From Paludibacteraceae bacterium (lineage in GTDB: Bacteria > Bacteroidota > Bacteroidia > Bacteroidales > Paludibacteraceae), in NCBI GenBank assembly GCA_017464475.1, contig JAFTZQ010000005.1, forward strand, positions 186,001 through 250,000: DNA of 64,000 nt, written 5' to 3'. Made by a program: the position numbers and the translations under genes. The notes under the pieces are model-generated. The model was not told the origin of the DNA and did not search any database. It saw nothing but the letters and a program-made list of their open reading frames with translations. Shown here in pieces: positions 1 through 8,097 of this stretch (position 1 is its first letter; each line of letters opens with the position of its first letter).

Positions 1-1
1 G

Positions 2-1279
2 GTAGTGTATATGACGCAGGAGATCTCGCCTGCTGCCTTGGTGCGTATCTACGAAGCCCTCGGACGTCCCGCTGAGGGACGTGTGGCGGTGAAGATCTCT
101 ACGGGTGAAGCAGGCGGACACAACTACCTCAAGCCCGAACTCATTCGTCAGTTGGTTAATCAGGTGAATGGAACGATTGTGGAGTGCAACACCGCTTATC
201 CGGGCAAACGCAACTCTTTCGAGGCGCATTGGCAAACCATCAAAGACCATGGTTTTCTTGACATCGCGTCCGTGGATCTCATGGACGAGGAGGGCTCTAT
301 GCGTATTCCGGTGCAGGACAGCACGTGGATCCATTATGACCTCGTCGGATCGCACCTCGCCAACTATGATTTCATGATCAACCTTGCCCATTTCAAAGGG
401 CATGCCATGGGCGGTTTCGGCGGTGTGCTCAAAAATCAGTCTATCGGTGTGGCTTCGGCGGCAGGCAAGGCGTATATCCACTCTGCCGGTGTGACGGAGG
501 ATGTAAATGAGTGCTGGTCGCATACAGGTAACCAAGACGGTTTCCTGGAGTCCATGGCGGCTGCGGCTCAGGCTGTACATAACTATTTCGGCTACGGCGA
601 ACGGATCTTGTATATCAACGTGGTCAATAACCTCTCTGTGGACTGCGACTGCGACAGCCATCCTGCGGCACCGGAGATGAACGATATAGGCATCCTTGCG
701 TCTCTTGACCCTGTGGCGCTTGACCAGGCCTGCGTGGATCTGGTTTTCCATTACCCGTCCAAAGAGGGCGATGACGCGGCTGCACTCATCGAGCGTATCA
801 ACTCGCGCCATGGTATCCATATTCTGGAGCACGCTGCCAAGATCGGTTTCGGTTCGCGCGAGTACCAACTCGTCTCTATCGACGGCGAAGATATGTTAGC
901 GAGACTCAACGAGCAGCATATCAGTCTGATTGTCCGCAACGCCGGACTGACGACCGAATACCACCAGCACGGCGTGAACGACCTGCTGCAACTGCTGGAG
1001 AACGAACCGCAACGTCTGCAAGGCGCCGTAGTGGCGGACAAGATGATCGGCAAGGCGGCTGCGGCGCTCATGGCAGTCGGTGGTGTCAAGCAGGTACATA
1101 CCAACCTTATCTGTACACCGGCACGCGAGATGCTGGAGAAAGCGGGTATTCAGGTCTCTGCCGCAGAGGAAGTGGAGATGATTCTCAACCGAGACAAGAC
1201 AGGTCAATGCCCCATGGACCAAAGTCTCAACGGAACGGATGATCCGGCAGAGTGCGTGGCTATCCTAAAAAATAAATAA
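2..1279 (+). CDS. DUF362-DUF1893 fusion protein, 5' end cut by window
   Basis: The first ~290 residues match DUF362 proteins (VAVKISTGEAGG, IVECNTAYPGKR, NLAHFKGHAMGGFGG, GILASLDPVALDQACVDLV), a family often associated with Fe-S proteins but without a settled reaction. The last ~110 residues (SLIVRNAGLTTEYHQHG, KMIGKAAAALMA) match DUF1893. The order DUF362 then DUF1893 is known in Bacteroidales. The frame is open to the window edge. A GTG at 5 and an ATG at 11 lie in frame, but homologues usually carry a few residues before YMTKEISP, so the real start is probably upstream. It converges with aroC. No signal peptide is visible, so it is probably cytoplasmic. Identity is good; function is unknown. 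Confidence 0.85.
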   Translation, partial: VVYMTQEISPAALVRIYEALGRPAEGRVAVKISTGEAGGHNYLKPELIRQLVNQVNGTIVECNTAYPGKRNSFEAHWQTIKDHGFLDIASVDLMDEEGSMRIPVQDSTWIHYDLVGSHLANYDFMINLAHFKGHAMGGFGGVLKNQSIGVASAAGKAYIHSAGVTEDVNECWSHTGNQDGFLESMAAAAQAVHNYFGYGERILYINVVNNLSVDCDCDSHPAAPEMNDIGILASLDPVALDQACVDLVFHYPSKEGDDAAALIERINSRHGIHILEHAAKIGFGSREYQLVSIDGEDMLARLNEQHISLIVRNAGLTTEYHQHGVNDLLQLLENEPQRLQGAVVADKMIGKAAAALMAVGGVKQVHTNLICTPAREMLEKAGIQVSAAEEVEMILNRDKTGQCPMDQSLNGTDDPAECVAILKNK

Positions 1280-1309
1280 AGCCAGCGAGGAGCAATATAA
1301 CAAGGTTCG

Positions 1310-2284
1310 TTAAGAGAGAACCAGGTTAGCGAGAGCCAGAGCGGCCATCGCTTCCACGACAGGCACGGCGCGAGTGGCAACACAGGCGTCGTGCCTTCCT
1401 TTTACGCCTGCCTTGGGAGTGGAGGGAGTGGGTTTGAAGACACACCGGAAAGTGATCGGAGTACCATCTGCGATTCCTCCTGCGATGCCGCCGGAGATAT
1501 GGTTGATAGCCGAACCGGGTTGCGTCACTCCGCCGAAACCGGTTCCGTATTCGAATCCTTTGCAGGCATTGATGGACATAATAGCAAAAGCGAGTTCGGC
1601 TTGTAACTTATTGAAAATCGGTTCACCTGTGCCGGCAGGAAGCCCTTCGATGACGCATTCCACGATGCCTCCGATAGAGTCGCCGTCTTGACGGTACGCC
1701 TCGATGGTGTCTGCGAATTTGGCGGGGTCTGTCTCTGCTCCCACCTGAATGAGTTTAGCCTGTATGGAGATGCCTTTAGCCGCCAGTTGCTGTTTCGCTA
1801 TACATCCGGCTACCACTCTTGCTGCGGTCTCTCGGGCTGAGGCTCTGCCTCCTCCGCGGTAGTCACGAATACCGTATTTCTGTTCGTACGTCTTGTCGGC
1901 GTGCCCGACGCGGTACGAGTGTTTGAGAAACTCGTAGTCTTCGGGTCGCGCATCTTTGTTCCTTATGATAAAAGCAATCGGAGTGCCGAGAGTGACGCCA
2001 TCCATTACTCCGGAGAGCCATTCCACCTCATCGGGTTCACGGAAAGCTCTGGTAGATGTGCCGTAAAAAGCTTCTTCCGTTACTGTGTCGTTTACGTCTC
2101 GTTTACGTGTCGTTTCCGTGTCGTTTACGTGTCGTTTACGTGCTGCACGGCGGTCTAACTCGTAGTTGATCAGATCCAAATCAATATGCAGCCCTGCGGG
2201 AACGCCGTCCAGCACGCCGCCTATAGCCGCTCCGTGCGATTCGCCGAAGCTCGTAAATGTCCAGTTGTCTCCGAATACATTCAT
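1310..2284 (-). CDS. aroC: Chorismate synthase with internal repeat insertion
   Basis: Last shikimate-pathway step: FMNH2-dependent conversion of EPSP to chorismate in the cytoplasm. Hallmarks are TSFGESHG near the N-terminus, GHADKTY, GIRDYRGGGRASARET, SINACKGFEYGTGF and GRHDACVATRAVPVVEAMAA. At 324 residues it is shorter than the ~355-360 usual in Bacteroidales: the stretch before NHISGG and the one before GRHDACV are shortened. Conversely, the segment after LDRR is replaced by a lysine/aspartate-rich insert with an 11-residue period, encoded by five 11-bp repeats. The ATG at 2284 sits directly next to a 22-bp tandem array. The catalytic histidines are kept, so it is probably active. Confidence 0.93.
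   Translation of the reverse strand: MNVFGDNWTFTSFGESHGAAIGGVLDGVPAGLHIDLDLINYELDRRAARKRHVNDTETTRKRDVNDTVTEEAFYGTSTRAFREPDEVEWLSGVMDGVTLGTPIAFIIRNKDARPEDYEFLKHSYRVGHADKTYEQKYGIRDYRGGGRASARETAARVVAGCIAKQQLAAKGISIQAKLIQVGAETDPAKFADTIEAYRQDGDSIGGIVECVIEGLPAGTGEPIFNKLQAELAFAIMSINACKGFEYGTGFGGVTQPGSAINHISGGIAGGIADGTPITFRCVFKPTPSTPKAGVKGRHDACVATRAVPVVEAMAALALANLVLS
2085..2139 (-). repeat. 11-bp x5 tandem repeat inside aroC
   Basis: Five consecutive 11-bp units, GTGTCGTTTAC on the plus strand (GTAAACGACAC in coding sense) with single-base variants. Because 11 is not a multiple of 3, three units make one 11-residue protein period (KRHVNDTETTR then KRDVNDTVTEE). The same unit recurs at 24007-24050 behind ftsK. 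Confidence 0.95.
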
Positions 2285-2286
2285 AT

Positions 2287-2352
2287 CTATGGCATGATAA
2301 TTGAATTCCTATGGCACTATAATTGAATTCCTATGGCATGATAATTGAATAA
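2287..2352. repeat. 22-bp x3 tandem repeat upstream of aroC
   Basis: Three 22-bp copies with unit CTATGGCATGA + TAATTGAATTC, one base different in copy 2 and two in copy 3. The array starts two bases upstream of the aroC start codon, so it occupies the aroC 5' region and the divergent spacer towards the PCMD gene. The unit is two 11-mers. Confidence 0.95.
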
Positions 2353-2375
2353 TTTGCTGCAAAAGTAGTAAAAAG

Positions 2376-2407
2376 TTTGCATATATGCAAAAAAAAGTGT
2401 AACTTTG
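2376..2407 (+). promoter_or_regulatory. Promoter of PCMD protein gene
   Basis: -7 box TAACTTTG at 2400-2407 with a TTTG at 2376 about 20 bp upstream. The upstream block is the perfect palindrome TTTGCATATATGCAAA (2376-2391), recurring in weaker form in other promoters here. Predicted transcription start is around 2413, so only the ATG at 2426 can be the start codon. Confidence 0.75.
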
Positions 2408-2425
2408 CACAAAATTTATCGATGT

Positions 2426-3514
2426 ATGAAGAAATTATTAGTAGTGTTGAGTATTCTCGGGGTGTTTAGTGCGGCGAACGCACAGCAATTACCGGATCCG
2501 CATTTCGAGAGTTGGGGAGGTAAGTTCAACGGAGATGTCCAGTTGACGGAATGGCATGGATCGAATGTCAACCAAGCCGGATTTAAGTTCACCTTTTTAT
2601 ATCAAAAGCCCGGTCGAACGGGTTATTGCGCGTACGTAACAGACCGCGCTGTGGGAATACCTAAACTGGGTATCGGCGCCACGGGTCCCGGTTACCTGTC
2701 GCTGGGTGTGCCATGGCAGTATCTGAGGGGTCTGAATGTGAATGGTGCGACCGCCGGAACGGAAGGCGGTATCGCTTGGAAACACCGTCCGGACACGATG
2801 AGCGTGTGGGTGAAACGCGTGGGACCCAAGACGAATGACGAAGATTTTCATTTGCTTTATTATGCTTGGCAGGGCACGTCGAAAAGCCACCTGTACAAGA
2901 ATAAGAAAGGCGGTTGTACGGCTACGGAGCGCATCAACGAGGAGAGCGATATCCGTCGCGCTACGGACGGCAATGAGTGCGGTGTGGACGAACCGGCAAA
3001 GCAGATTGCCGAAGGATGGTATCGCGCTCGTGCCAAATATGACGAGTGGACCCAAATCAAAGTGCCTATTCTGTATATGAGCAACGGCAAACCGACGATG
3101 TGCAATGTGATTTTCTCGGCGGGTAACTATCCGGCTTTCCGTGCGAACGACGGTCTGTACGACGGCAACGCGCTGTATGTGGATGATGTCGAGTTGATCT
3201 ACTCGTCGCGAATTGACAAACTGACCATCAACGGCAACGAATGGAAGGAATTCAATCCCGATACGGAGAAAGTACAAGTATTGGAGCTTTCAGCCCTCAG
3301 CCTTCAGCCTTCAGATATCCGGATAGCCGGTTATCGCGGCATAGGTACGCTGACCAATATCAAGGGAGAGAAAGCGCGTTTCAACGGCCGCAGACTGGAC
3401 GGTCAGGAAATGACGGTTGTACCCGGTGAAATCAACGGAACGCCTTGGGTGATCACGGTCAAAGCAGAAGACGGCAGCAGTACGCACGTGTATAAAGTAC
3501 AAATTAAAAATTAA
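2426..3514 (+). CDS. Secreted PCMD-domain (putative carbohydrate metabolism) protein
   Basis: A 362-residue exported protein with a Sec signal peptide (MKKLLVVLSILGVFSAANAQ). The body resembles the PCMD family of Bacteroidetes surface proteins: DPHFESW after the signal, a WVKRVGP strand region and the closing ALYVDDVELIYSS, followed by an Ig-like C-terminal region (residues ~275-362). PCMD is a predicted carbohydrate-related domain without a proven reaction. The in-frame TTG further upstream overlaps the promoter and is rejected as start. Between VLEL and DIRIAGY a run SALSLQPS is encoded by 7-bp repeats. The stop codon lies inside an AATTAAA repeat that runs to the next gene. Confidence 0.75.
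   Translation: MKKLLVVLSILGVFSAANAQQLPDPHFESWGGKFNGDVQLTEWHGSNVNQAGFKFTFLYQKPGRTGYCAYVTDRAVGIPKLGIGATGPGYLSLGVPWQYLRGLNVNGATAGTEGGIAWKHRPDTMSVWVKRVGPKTNDEDFHLLYYAWQGTSKSHLYKNKKGGCTATERINEESDIRRATDGNECGVDEPAKQIAEGWYRARAKYDEWTQIKVPILYMSNGKPTMCNVIFSAGNYPAFRANDGLYDGNALYVDDVELIYSSRIDKLTINGNEWKEFNPDTEKVQVLELSALSLQPSDIRIAGYRGIGTLTNIKGEKARFNGRRLDGQEMTVVPGEINGTPWVITVKAEDGSSTHVYKVQIKN
3288..3314 (+). repeat. 7-bp tandem repeat inside PCMD gene
   Basis: Nearly four units of a 7-bp repeat (TTCAGCC, with CTCAGCC variant), in frame, encoding SALSLQPS between two structured segments. It looks like an insertion into an existing linker. Confidence 0.8.
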
Positions 3515-3529
3515 AAATTACGAATCGCG

Positions 3530-4717
3530 TTGATAGTAGAGAATTTGGATATTGTTGACTGGGTGCTCATCGGAGTGCTGGGAGTGCTGTTTGTCGCGCA
3601 AATATATTGGTACGCGCGCTACATGTGTGCTCCGGCGAGGAAGATGAGGAGAGACCGGAAGAAGGGACAAGGGAACCAAGTACCAAGTACCAAGAGTGAG
3701 TTGCCCCCTGTCTCGGTTATCCTTTGTGCGCATAACGAGGCGTATAATATCTCGCAATATCTGCCGGTTCTTTTGACTCAGGACTATCCGGAGTACGAGG
3801 TGATTGTGGTGGATGACGGTTCGGAGGATGAGACGCGCGCTATGGTTGAGCGATATATGGTGAATGACCCGCGGCTGCATCTGACATTCGTGCCGTACGG
3901 CGCACGCGTGGGTTCGACCAAGAAATTAGCCCTGACGCTGGCTGCCAAGGCGGCTAAATACGAGTACCTGCTCCTTACTGACGCCGACTGCGTGCCAGAA
4001 AGCAATCATTGGATCAGCGAAATGATGCGCGGTTTTCAATCGTCAAAAGACATCGTTTTGGGGTTCAGCCCTTATTTCGCGGAGAAAGGGCATGTGAACC
4101 GCTTGGTGCGATACGATACATTATTTAACGGGTTGCATTACTTGGGAGCAGCGCTTTGCGGTCATCCGTATATGGGCGTGGGACGGAATTTAGCGTACCG
4201 CAAAGAGCTGTTCTTTGCCTCCGGCGGTTTCACCCATCTGATGAATAAGATTGCGGGGGACGACGACCTGTTTGTCAACCATGTGGCGACAAAAACGAAC
4301 ACAGCGGTCGTGCTGAGTAGAGACAGTTTCACATGGTCGCTTCCGAAGAAGACGATGAAGGAATGGTGGCAGCAGAAGAGGCGCCATCTGTCCGTCTCTC
4401 CGGCTTACAAAGGGAGTACGAAAATACGTCTGGGCATAGAGCCGATGCTCCGCGGACTGTTCTACGCGACGGCGTTACTGATGATGGTGATCTATTTCCC
4501 GACCTCATATATGGAACTTCCTGTGATCCCGTTTATGGTGGTAGTGGGGCTGTTCCTCGTGAGATGGATCCTGCAGACCGCAGTCTTGAATGTGTCTGCC
4601 CGGCGAATGGGCTTGCCGCGGTTTAATATGTTCAGCGTCCTATGGTTCGACATTACCTTGCCGCTCGTCTCGGCTTGGATGCTAATGGTGCCCAAACGCA
4701 GCGGCGCTAAATGGTAA
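3530..4717 (+). CDS. Membrane GT2 family glycosyltransferase
   Basis: Family 2 glycosyltransferase of the processive membrane type. There is an N-terminal membrane segment (residues ~10-30), a GT-A fold with PVSVILCAHNEAYN, VIVVDDGSEDET, the metal site LTDADC, AGDDDLF and the acceptor motif QQKRRH, then three C-terminal membrane segments (~300-390). It probably transfers a sugar to a lipid or polysaccharide acceptor at the inner membrane; the substrate cannot be read. No ATG is available near the start; TTG at 3530 is the most likely start, 15 bases after the previous stop. Residues ~45-57 (GNQVPSTKSELPP) come from an ACCAAGT repeat shared with preA. The paralogous GT2 half of the fusion at 8094-9884 is close by. 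Confidence 0.88.
   Translation: MIVENLDIVDWVLIGVLGVLFVAQIYWYARYMCAPARKMRRDRKKGQGNQVPSTKSELPPVSVILCAHNEAYNISQYLPVLLTQDYPEYEVIVVDDGSEDETRAMVERYMVNDPRLHLTFVPYGARVGSTKKLALTLAAKAAKYEYLLLTDADCVPESNHWISEMMRGFQSSKDIVLGFSPYFAEKGHVNRLVRYDTLFNGLHYLGAALCGHPYMGVGRNLAYRKELFFASGGFTHLMNKIAGDDDLFVNHVATKTNTAVVLSRDSFTWSLPKKTMKEWWQQKRRHLSVSPAYKGSTKIRLGIEPMLRGLFYATALLMMVIYFPTSYMELPVIPFMVVVGLFLVRWILQTAVLNVSARRMGLPRFNMFSVLWFDITLPLVSAWMLMVPKRSGAKW
3662..3705 (+). repeat. ACCAAGTACCAAG element inside GT2 gene
   Basis: A 44-bp stretch with TACCAAG repeated in 7-bp steps and ending GAGTTGCC. It aligns along its length with 41987-42029 inside preA, an unrelated gene, in the same reading frame (VPSTKxELP in both). Confidence 0.85.
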
Positions 4718-4754
4718 CAATTTAACAGTTTAACAATTTAACAACTAAACAAAT
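4718..4754 (+). repeat. 8-bp tandem repeat filling the GT2-DUF3467 spacer
   Basis: From the base after the GT2 stop codon to the next ATG the spacer reads as 8-bp units CAATTTAA, CAGTTTAA, CAATTTAA, CAACTAAA and a partial fifth. Confidence 0.85.
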
Positions 4755-5066
4755 ATGGCTAACGAGAAAAATCAATTGAACATCAACATCGCTCCGGATA
4801 AAGCACAAGGAGTGTTTGCCAATTTGGCATTGATAGCACATACTCCGACGGAGTTTGTATTGGATTTTGCGCAGATCATGCCCGGTATTCCGCAGGCTAC
4901 TGTGGTTTCACGCGTGGTAGTGACGCCGGATCAGGCAAAGAAGATCTTAGGCGCACTGCAAAACAATATCGCTCAATACGAGCAGAAATTCGGTGTGATC
5001 AAGCCGGTAGGCGGTCCTGTACACGGTAGCACCCTGCCCTTGACCTTCACCGGTGGCGAAGCCTAG
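4755..5066 (+). CDS. DUF3467 family protein
   Basis: A 103-residue protein matching DUF3467 (LNINIAPDKAQGVFANLALIAHTPTEFVLDFAQIMPG, here split: the motifs are AQGVFANLALIAH and FVLDFAQIMPG, then VVTPDQAKKILGALQ). The family is widespread in Bacteroidetes, small and soluble, with unknown function; its fold has been compared with small gas-vesicle/roadblock-like proteins but no role is proven. Full length and a clear ATG. It is separated from the GT2 gene only by an 8-bp repeat spacer, which suggests cotranscription. Confidence 0.85.
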   Translation: MANEKNQLNINIAPDKAQGVFANLALIAHTPTEFVLDFAQIMPGIPQATVVSRVVVTPDQAKKILGALQNNIAQYEQKFGVIKPVGGPVHGSTLPLTFTGGEA

Positions 5067-5139
5067 TCGCGTTCGGCAAATGGATCGCAAGAGCCAAACC
5101 GCTCCGCTAATTGGCAAGTGCGACCATTGCCTCCGCTCT

Positions 5140-5163
5140 CCCCAAAAATTAAAATTTTCGGGG
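5140..5163 (+). terminator. Hairpin between DUF3467 and nucleoside phosphorylase
   Basis: CCCC-A-rich arm pairs with the T-rich-CGGGG arm (10 pairs, one A.C mismatch) around a tiny loop. No T-run follows, so it may be a weak terminator or an mRNA-stabilising hairpin. The rest of the 133-bp spacer holds a 24-bp sequence repeated at 54678. Confidence 0.4.
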
Positions 5164-5199
5164 ACCCCATTATTGAAAAACAACAAAATATTTATTGCT

Positions 5200-6075
5200 A
5201 TGAAAACATTCCCAGCATCGCAGTTAATCATCAATGCGGATGGTTCTGCATTTCATTTACATCTCAAACCGGAGTTCTTGGCGGACAAGGTGATCCTTGT
5301 GGGCGACCAGGACCGAGTAAATATGGTAGCATCCTTCTTCGACGAAGGATCGATCGAGTGCGACGTACAGAGCCGCGAGTTCCACACCATCACCGGTAAA
5401 TACCACGGCAAACGTATCTCGTGTATCTCGACGGGTATCGGTACCGATAACTGCGACATCGTTATGAACGAGATTGACGCGCTCGCAAACATCGATTTTG
5501 CGACCCGCACGGAGAAAGCCGAGAAGCGCGTGTTGGACATCGTTCGTATCGGTACGTGCGGCGGTATGCAGGAGGATATTCCTCTGGGTACGTTCCTGGT
5601 AAGCCAGAAATCCATTGGTTTCGACGGCGTCTTGGCATTCTATGAGGACCGCGACAAGATCGCTGACCTCGGTTTCGAGAAGGCGTTTGTGGACTTCGTC
5701 GGCTATCCGAAAAAAGCGGCTGTGCCGTATGTTGTAGCCGCTAATCCGGAGCTTGTGGACCGCATTGCGAAAGACGATATGATGCGTGGTTGCACGATCG
5801 CTGCGAACGGTTTCTACGGACCGCAAGGTCGTGTCCTGCGCGTGGATCTGGCTGTGCCGGACATCAACGAGAAGATCACCGCTTTCCGTTATGAAGGCCA
5901 GCGCATCACCAATTATGAGATGGAAGGTTCTTGCATCGCCGGCTTGGCGCTCCACATGGGACACCGCGCTATGACCGTTTGCTGCGTCATCGCACAGCGC
6001 AAGATCGAAGCCGCCAACACCGATTATAAACCCCGTATCAAAGAGTTGGTACACACCGTATTAGAGAGAATATAA
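5200..6075 (+). CDS. udp: Nucleoside phosphorylase (uridine phosphorylase-like)
   Basis: A 291-residue phosphorolytic nucleoside phosphorylase of the PNP/UDP family, cleaving nucleosides to base and (deoxy)ribose 1-phosphate in the cytoplasm. Family signals: VILVGDQDRVNMVASFF, phosphate-site STGIGTDNCDIVMNE, IGTCGGMQEDIPLGTFLV and NYEMEGSCIAGLALHMGH with the catalytic Glu-Met-Glu region. The Bacteroides Udp type is the best fit; specificity is inferred. The open frame extends upstream to 5053, but MKTFPASQLIINADG at 5200 is the natural start. Its TAA overlaps the next ATG (TAATG), so the following peptidase is translationally coupled. Confidence 0.88.
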   Translation: MKTFPASQLIINADGSAFHLHLKPEFLADKVILVGDQDRVNMVASFFDEGSIECDVQSREFHTITGKYHGKRISCISTGIGTDNCDIVMNEIDALANIDFATRTEKAEKRVLDIVRIGTCGGMQEDIPLGTFLVSQKSIGFDGVLAFYEDRDKIADLGFEKAFVDFVGYPKKAAVPYVVAANPELVDRIAKDDMMRGCTIAANGFYGPQGRVLRVDLAVPDINEKITAFRYEGQRITNYEMEGSCIAGLALHMGHRAMTVCCVIAQRKIEAANTDYKPRIKELVHTVLERI

Positions 6076-8069
6076 TGAAGAAAATCCTATTCGTAATGGC
6101 TGCGGCGTTGACGCTTGTAGCCTGCCAAAAGAAAGAGCAACCGCAATCCTTCCAATACAACGTGGATAAGTTTTATGACTTGGAGATCCTGCGCTATGAC
6201 GTGCCGGAGTTCGATTCGTTGAGTCTGCAGCAGAAGCAGCTCATCTATTGCCTGAGTGAAGCGGCTCTATGGGGACGCGATATCTTGTTCGACCAGAACG
6301 GACGCTACAACCTCCGTATCCGTCGTGCGTTGGAGAACCTGTATGTGAACTACCCGTATGATAAGAATACGGACGAGTTTGCCGCCTTCGAGCGTTACCT
6401 CAAGCGCGTCTGGTTCTCCAATGGTATTCACCATCATTATTCCGAGGATAAGTTCCTGCCGGAGTTCAGCCAGGAGTGGTTCGTGAACGCCTGCAACGAA
6501 GCCGGCATCGTGTATGACGAGGAGATCATCCCGGTGATGTTCGACCCGGCAATCATGGCGAAACGCACTACCGCGCAGGACGGCGTGGATCTGGTGCTCA
6601 ACTCTGCCGGCAACTACTACGGCGAAGGCGTGACCCAAGCGGAAGCCGAGGAGTGGTATGCCCTTCATAAGGACAACAGCCCTGAGCCGCTCTGGATCGG
6701 TCTGAACTCCAAACTTGTCAAAAACGCAAACGGCGAGATCGAGGAGCAGGTTTATAAAGTGGGCGGTCTCTACGGCGAAGCGCTCGAACACATCGTTTAT
6801 TGGCTCCGCGAAGCGCTGAAATATGCCGAAAACGACGCCCAGAAACTGGCAATCGAGAAAATGATTGAGTTCAACGAAACGGGTGACCTCAAGACTTTTA
6901 ATGAATATTGTATCGCGTGGGTGCGCGACCTCGACAGCCGCGTGGACTACGTCAACGGTTTTACGGAGACGTACACCGACCCACTCGGAATCACCGGCAC
7001 ATGGGAGTCCATGGTTAACTTCAAGGACCTTGCGGCTACCAAGCGCACCCAACTCATCTCCTCCAACGCGCAGTGGTTTGAGGATCACTCGACCACCGAT
7101 CCCAAATACAAGAAAGAGGAGGTGAAAGGTGTGACCGCAAAGGTTATTACCGCGGCTATCCTTGCCGGCGACTGCTATCCCGCTACGCCTATTGGTATCA
7201 ATCTGCCGAACGCCAACTGGATTCGCAAGGAGTACGGCTCCAAATCCGTCACCATCGACAATCTCATGCACGCGTACAACGAGGCGGCAAAGGGTAACGG
7301 CTTCAACGAGGAGTTCATGATCGACGACGAGATCCGCGCTATCTATGAGCAGTACGGAGCGGCCTGCGGTGACCTCCATACGGACCTCCATGAGTGCGTC
7401 GGACACGGTTCCGGCAAGCTGCTGCCGGGTGTGACCAAGGATGCACTCAAGGAGCATGCTTCGACGATTGAGGAGGCGCGCGCGGACCTCTTCGGGCTCT
7501 ATTATCTGGCGGATCCCAAACTCGTGGAACTCGGTCTGCTGCCCAATATGGAGGCATACAAGGCCGGGTATTACCAGCAGATGATGAACGGTCTGATGAC
7601 CCAATTGGTGCGTATCGAACCGGGCAAAGATATCGAGGAAGCGCACATGCGTAACCGCCAACTTATCGCCGGATGGGTCTATGATCATGCGACCAACAAA
7701 GAGGTGGAGATTATCGAGCGCGACGGCAAGCACTACCTCCAAATCAACGACTACGAAGGTCTGCGTCGTCTCTATGGCGAGCTGCTGGCTGAGATCCAGC
7801 GCATCACCTCCGAAGGCGATTATCCTGCTGCCAAAGCGATCGTGGAGAAATATGCGGTTAAGGTGGACCAGGACCTGCACAAAGAGATCTTGGAGCGCTA
7901 TAAGAAACTGAATCTCGCGCCATACAAGGGCTTCGTCAATCCGGTCTATACTGCCGTTCGCGATGCCGAAGGCAATATCACGGATGTCCAAATCGATTTC
8001 ACGGAAGGCTATGTAGAGCAACATCTCCGTTACAGCCACGACTACAGCCCGCTGCCGGATGTCAATTGA
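6075..8069 (+). CDS. Dipeptidyl-peptidase III-like (M49) lipoprotein
   Basis: A 664-residue lipoprotein: signal MKKILFVMAAALTLVAC with lipobox cysteine 17. The zinc site HECVGH (residues ~438) followed by EEARADLFGLYYL supplies the M49 HExxGH...ExxRA ligands, so it should be a metal-dependent dipeptidase of the DPP III family, exported and lipid-anchored in the envelope, for peptide use. Length agrees with Bacteroidetes members. It starts on the overlapping TAATG with the phosphorylase gene. A 9-bp repeat spacer leads to the next gene. Confidence 0.9.
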   Translation: MKKILFVMAAALTLVACQKKEQPQSFQYNVDKFYDLEILRYDVPEFDSLSLQQKQLIYCLSEAALWGRDILFDQNGRYNLRIRRALENLYVNYPYDKNTDEFAAFERYLKRVWFSNGIHHHYSEDKFLPEFSQEWFVNACNEAGIVYDEEIIPVMFDPAIMAKRTTAQDGVDLVLNSAGNYYGEGVTQAEAEEWYALHKDNSPEPLWIGLNSKLVKNANGEIEEQVYKVGGLYGEALEHIVYWLREALKYAENDAQKLAIEKMIEFNETGDLKTFNEYCIAWVRDLDSRVDYVNGFTETYTDPLGITGTWESMVNFKDLAATKRTQLISSNAQWFEDHSTTDPKYKKEEVKGVTAKVITAAILAGDCYPATPIGINLPNANWIRKEYGSKSVTIDNLMHAYNEAAKGNGFNEEFMIDDEIRAIYEQYGAACGDLHTDLHECVGHGSGKLLPGVTKDALKEHASTIEEARADLFGLYYLADPKLVELGLLPNMEAYKAGYYQQMMNGLMTQLVRIEPGKDIEEAHMRNRQLIAGWVYDHATNKEVEIIERDGKHYLQINDYEGLRRLYGELLAEIQRITSEGDYPAAKAIVEKYAVKVDQDLHKEILERYKKLNLAPYKGFVNPVYTAVRDAEGNITDVQIDFTEGYVEQHLRYSHDYSPLPDVN

Positions 8070-8070
8070 C

Positions 8071-8097
8071 AATTTGTTTAATTTGGTTAATTTGTGA
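8071..8097 (+). repeat. 9-bp x3 repeat spacer
   Basis: Three 9-bp units (AATTTGTTT, AATTTGGTT, AATTTGTGA). The GTG start of the next gene lies within the third unit. Confidence 0.7.

Noticed and set aside
2405-2425. TTG start for the PCMD protein
   Set aside because: It lies within and just after the TAACTTTG promoter box, before the likely transcript start, and would precede a normal signal peptide.
5053-5199. N-terminal extension of the nucleoside phosphorylase
   Set aside because: It covers the end of DUF3467 and a hairpin; conserved sequence begins at the ATG at 5200.
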